A DNA stretch of 64,000 bases from an uncultured Flavobacteriales bacterium. Lineage in GTDB: Bacteria > Bacteroidota > Bacteroidia > Flavobacteriales_E > Vicingaceae. This document shows, piece by piece, positions 63,135 through 64,000 of the stretch. The stretch lies in contig CAJQLW010000009.1 in the NCBI GenBank assembly GCA_905479325.1, positions 24,023 through 88,022 of the forward strand, given 5' to 3'. The stretch's first letter is position 1, and each line of letters starts with the position of its first letter. Below the pieces are notes generated by a model, which saw only the letters and a program-made list of their open reading frames with translations, had not been told where the DNA came from and ran no database searches. A program made the position numbers and the translations under genes.

Positions 63135-63950
63135 ATGAAAAGAGGCTTAATAGATATAGAAGAATCACTTTCTTTAAATTGTCAATTATCTTTATTAGAG
63201 CTATCTAAAGGTGGATTTTATTACGTAAGAAAAGGGGAATCTCAGGAAAATTTGGAAATGATGCAATTAATGGATCAACACATAACTGATGATCCAACAG
63301 CAGGAGTACTTACAATGCAAGCCATGTTAGAAGAGAACGGTTACAGAGCAGGATATGAGAGAATACGGCGTCTTATGCGATTGGCTGACATATTTCCGAT
63401 ATACCCAAGAAAGCACTTGACTGTTCTAGGAGAGAAGAAATACATACATCCTTATTTGCTTAAAAACCTGAAAATTGACCGTCCTAATCACGTTTGGGAA
63501 ATAGATATTACATATGTTCCTATGAAAAATGGGTTTATGTATTTGACAGCGATTATAGATGTTTACAGTAGAAAAATAGTCTCTTGGGGTTTATCTAATT
63601 CATTAGATGCAGAGTCGAGTCTAAGAGTTACTAGAAGCGCTATAGAAGCGCATGGGAAACCGAAAATATTGAACTCAGACCAAGGCTCTCAATTTACTTG
63701 TTTAGAATACATTAAATTGCTTAAAAAAGAAGGAATTCAAATATCAATGGACGGTAAAGGAAGGGCATTAGATAATATCTATATAGAGCGATTTTGGCGC
63801 TCTATTAAGTACAGATACATATATTTAAACCCAGCAAATGACGGCTTAGAGCTTTATAGAGGAATAGATAAATGGATGAATATTTATAATAAAAGAAAAC
63901 ATCAAGGAACAGGACAAAAACCAGAAATAAGGTACAATTGTGCCGCTTAA
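63135..63950 (+). CDS. IS3-family transposase OrfB (DDE integrase)
   Basis: This 271-aa protein has an N-terminal HTH_21-like region (GVLTMQAMLEENGYRAGYERIRRLMR) and the rve catalytic core: Asp in HVWEIDITYVPM, Asp in LNSDQGSQFTCLEY, and Glu in NIYIERFWRSIKYRYIY. KRKHQGTGQKPEIRY ends it. All three acidic residues are kept, so the catalytic domain looks intact. It normally acts as an OrfAB fusion. Confidence 0.93.
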   Translation: MKRGLIDIEESLSLNCQLSLLELSKGGFYYVRKGESQENLEMMQLMDQHITDDPTAGVLTMQAMLEENGYRAGYERIRRLMRLADIFPIYPRKHLTVLGEKKYIHPYLLKNLKIDRPNHVWEIDITYVPMKNGFMYLTAIIDVYSRKIVSWGLSNSLDAESSLRVTRSAIEAHGKPKILNSDQGSQFTCLEYIKLLKKEGIQISMDGKGRALDNIYIERFWRSIKYRYIYLNPANDGLELYRGIDKWMNIYNKRKHQGTGQKPEIRYNCAA

Positions 63951-63988
63951 AATTCAATTAAGAATCACTTAATATCGGTCTGGACAAC

Positions 63989-64000
63989 CGAGGTATTATA
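63989..64000 (-). repeat. Right terminal inverted repeat of the IS3 element
   Basis: CGAGGTATTATA, reverse complement of 62777-62788, placed at the last base of the window. Confidence 0.8.

Larger units (their letters stand above)
62777..64000 (+). mobile_element. IS3-family insertion sequence
   Basis: The left terminus TATAATACCTCG (62777-62788) is repeated inverted at the very end of the window (63989-64000). Partial similarity continues inward (CCG near base 25 of each end). Between them are orfA and orfB of IS3 type. The element is about 1.22 kb, typical of the family. It interrupts the PAP2 gene. The right target duplication is outside the window, so it cannot be checked. Confidence 0.88.

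Noticed and set aside
1..64000. tRNA, rRNA or riboswitch genes
   Set aside because: I read the intergenic gaps for cloverleaf, rRNA and common riboswitch motifs and saw none. A covariance-model search was not possible here.

Overview
The window looks like chromosome of a marine-type member of the Bacteroidota (Flavobacteriia or a relative). Evidence: AT-rich DNA, no convincing Shine-Dalgarno sites, TAnnTTTG-type -7 promoter boxes, a TonB-dependent receptor with a carboxypeptidase-regulatory-like plug extension, a T9SS C-terminal sorting domain, an S46 dipeptidyl-peptidase, a bacillithiol-system YtxJ protein, a short CarB, a Rho factor with a long disordered insertion, and Bacteroidota families such as GWxTD, DUF4783, DUF4834 and DUF4199. 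I cannot name the species.

Layout. 1-1704 is the 3' part of a group II intron with its reverse transcriptase/maturase; a perfect palindrome sits at the catalytic bulge of domain V. 1722-15298 holds two small lipoproteins, an MsbA-like ABC exporter, a TonB receptor, a HisC-like aminotransferase, a GNAT and a polysaccharide-deacetylase-like protein, a DPP7-type peptidase, a rhodanese and a DUF547 lipoprotein. 15378-17888 is a + strand operon (TIGR04283-type glycosyltransferase, SDR, double VOC). 18032-26978 is a tight minus-strand run of seven genes (ung, Omp85, rmuC, GWxTD, rlmB, GT39, PlsC-like). 27088-37910 is mostly + strand: an overlapping small lipoprotein/ytxJ pair, an unknown secreted protein, a large T9SS propeller protein, carB, DUF4834 and YfhO.

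37894-49534 is a surface-glycan region. On the minus strand are GT4, an SGNH-like protein, an MBOAT acyltransferase, and a five-gene nonulosonic-acid set: CBS-aminotransferase fusion, TIM-barrel isomerase, NeuD-like, NeuB-like, NeuA-like. Divergently on the + strand are a GT-B transferase and a Wzx-like flippase. The natural reading is that a CMP-activated sialic/legionaminic-like sugar is made, transferred, acylated and exported. The 4,6-dehydratase and the hydrolysing 2-epimerase expected for a diamino nonulosonate are not in the window. This is the best candidate for unusual biochemistry here.

49527-62701 is largely housekeeping (YihY, nadC, rlmH, galE, Gfo/Idh, rho, mpl, a saccharopine/alanine dehydrogenase-like enzyme, PAP2). 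It includes one gene (58152-59867) that is open end to end except for two in-frame stop codons. From 62777 to the window end lies an IS3-family element that has cut off the signal-peptide start of the PAP2 gene. Gaps between genes carry small palindromes and short-period tandem repeats. No tRNA, rRNA or CRISPR array was found.
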